Shown piece by piece: positions 38,599 through 38,654 of a DNA stretch of 38,654 nucleotides. A model generated the notes under the pieces. That model saw only the letters and a list, made by a program, of their open reading frames with translations, ran no database searches and was not told the DNA's origin. Location: assembly GCA_946803715.1 (NCBI GenBank), contig CAMPET010000215.1:66726-105379 (forward strand), in the 5' to 3' direction. The translations under genes were made by a program, and so were the position numbers. The stretch comes from Beroe ovata. Its lineage: Eukaryota > Ctenophora > Nuda > Beroida > Beroidae. Positions within the stretch are counted from its first letter, which is position 1. Each line of letters opens with the position of its first letter.

Positions 38599-38654
<56 letters not shown>
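38599..38654. repeat. (GT)n microsatellite at window edge
   Basis: Uninterrupted GT run reaching the end of the window. Confidence 0.95.

Larger units (their letters stand above)
36928..38654. other. Repeat-rich intergenic end of the window
   Basis: No credible gene. Holds an element terminus (36961-36988), the hairpin repeat (37534-37572), a 32-bp palindrome (37641-37672), a CpG-dense block to about 37780, a small hairpin element (38010-38136) and a terminal (GT)n run. Confidence 0.6.

Overview
This is animal nuclear DNA. Genes are split by GT-AG introns, coding density is moderate, there are many (CA)n/(GT)n microsatellites and hairpin repeats, and eight single-N gaps (7274, 18187, 18988, 20097, 20456, 23397, 27052, 32688). 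The species cannot be read off directly. The most telling feature is a compact layout with whole genes inside the introns of other genes. That would fit a small-genome, early-branching animal; a ctenophore is my weak guess, from memory that nested genes are common there.

Three long minus-strand host genes could be rebuilt exon by exon, with reading phase agreeing at every junction. JMJD6 (1629-5767, 7 clear exons) is a 2-oxoglutarate/Fe(II) oxygenase. eEF2 kinase (7700-13909, 15 exons, 639 aa) is a translation-elongation regulator. CLPTM1 (16146-33520, 15 exons, 596 aa) is a multipass ER membrane protein. Each carries guests in its introns: a two-helix membrane protein of unknown function in JMJD6 (2580-3035, +); a PIM-like kinase with a myristoylation-type N-terminus in eEF2K (10338-11189, +); and in CLPTM1 a kringle-laminin G protein (22896-25620, +), a papain-family protease with an ShKT-like tail (28506-29810, -) and an unrecognised 202-aa ORF (30601-31209, +).

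Three intronless, AT-richer minus-strand genes lie between or beyond the hosts: an Aurora kinase (14309-15235), a TAB1-like PP2C protein (33904-35412), and a serine-rich protein with a C-terminal membrane anchor (35923-36927). The TAB1-like protein keeps the PP2C metal-binding acids that vertebrate TAB1 has lost.

Intergenic and intronic DNA holds short inverted-repeat elements, GC-rich hairpin islands, a decayed LINE 3' end and a GIY-YIG endonuclease fragment. Two large near-identical direct repeats (16373-20036 and 26603-27465) each abut an N and cut through CLPTM1 exons. They look like unmerged alleles at contig joins, not real duplications. A 76-base poly-G run next to another N sits in front of the kringle exon. 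I found no tRNA, rRNA or CRISPR array.
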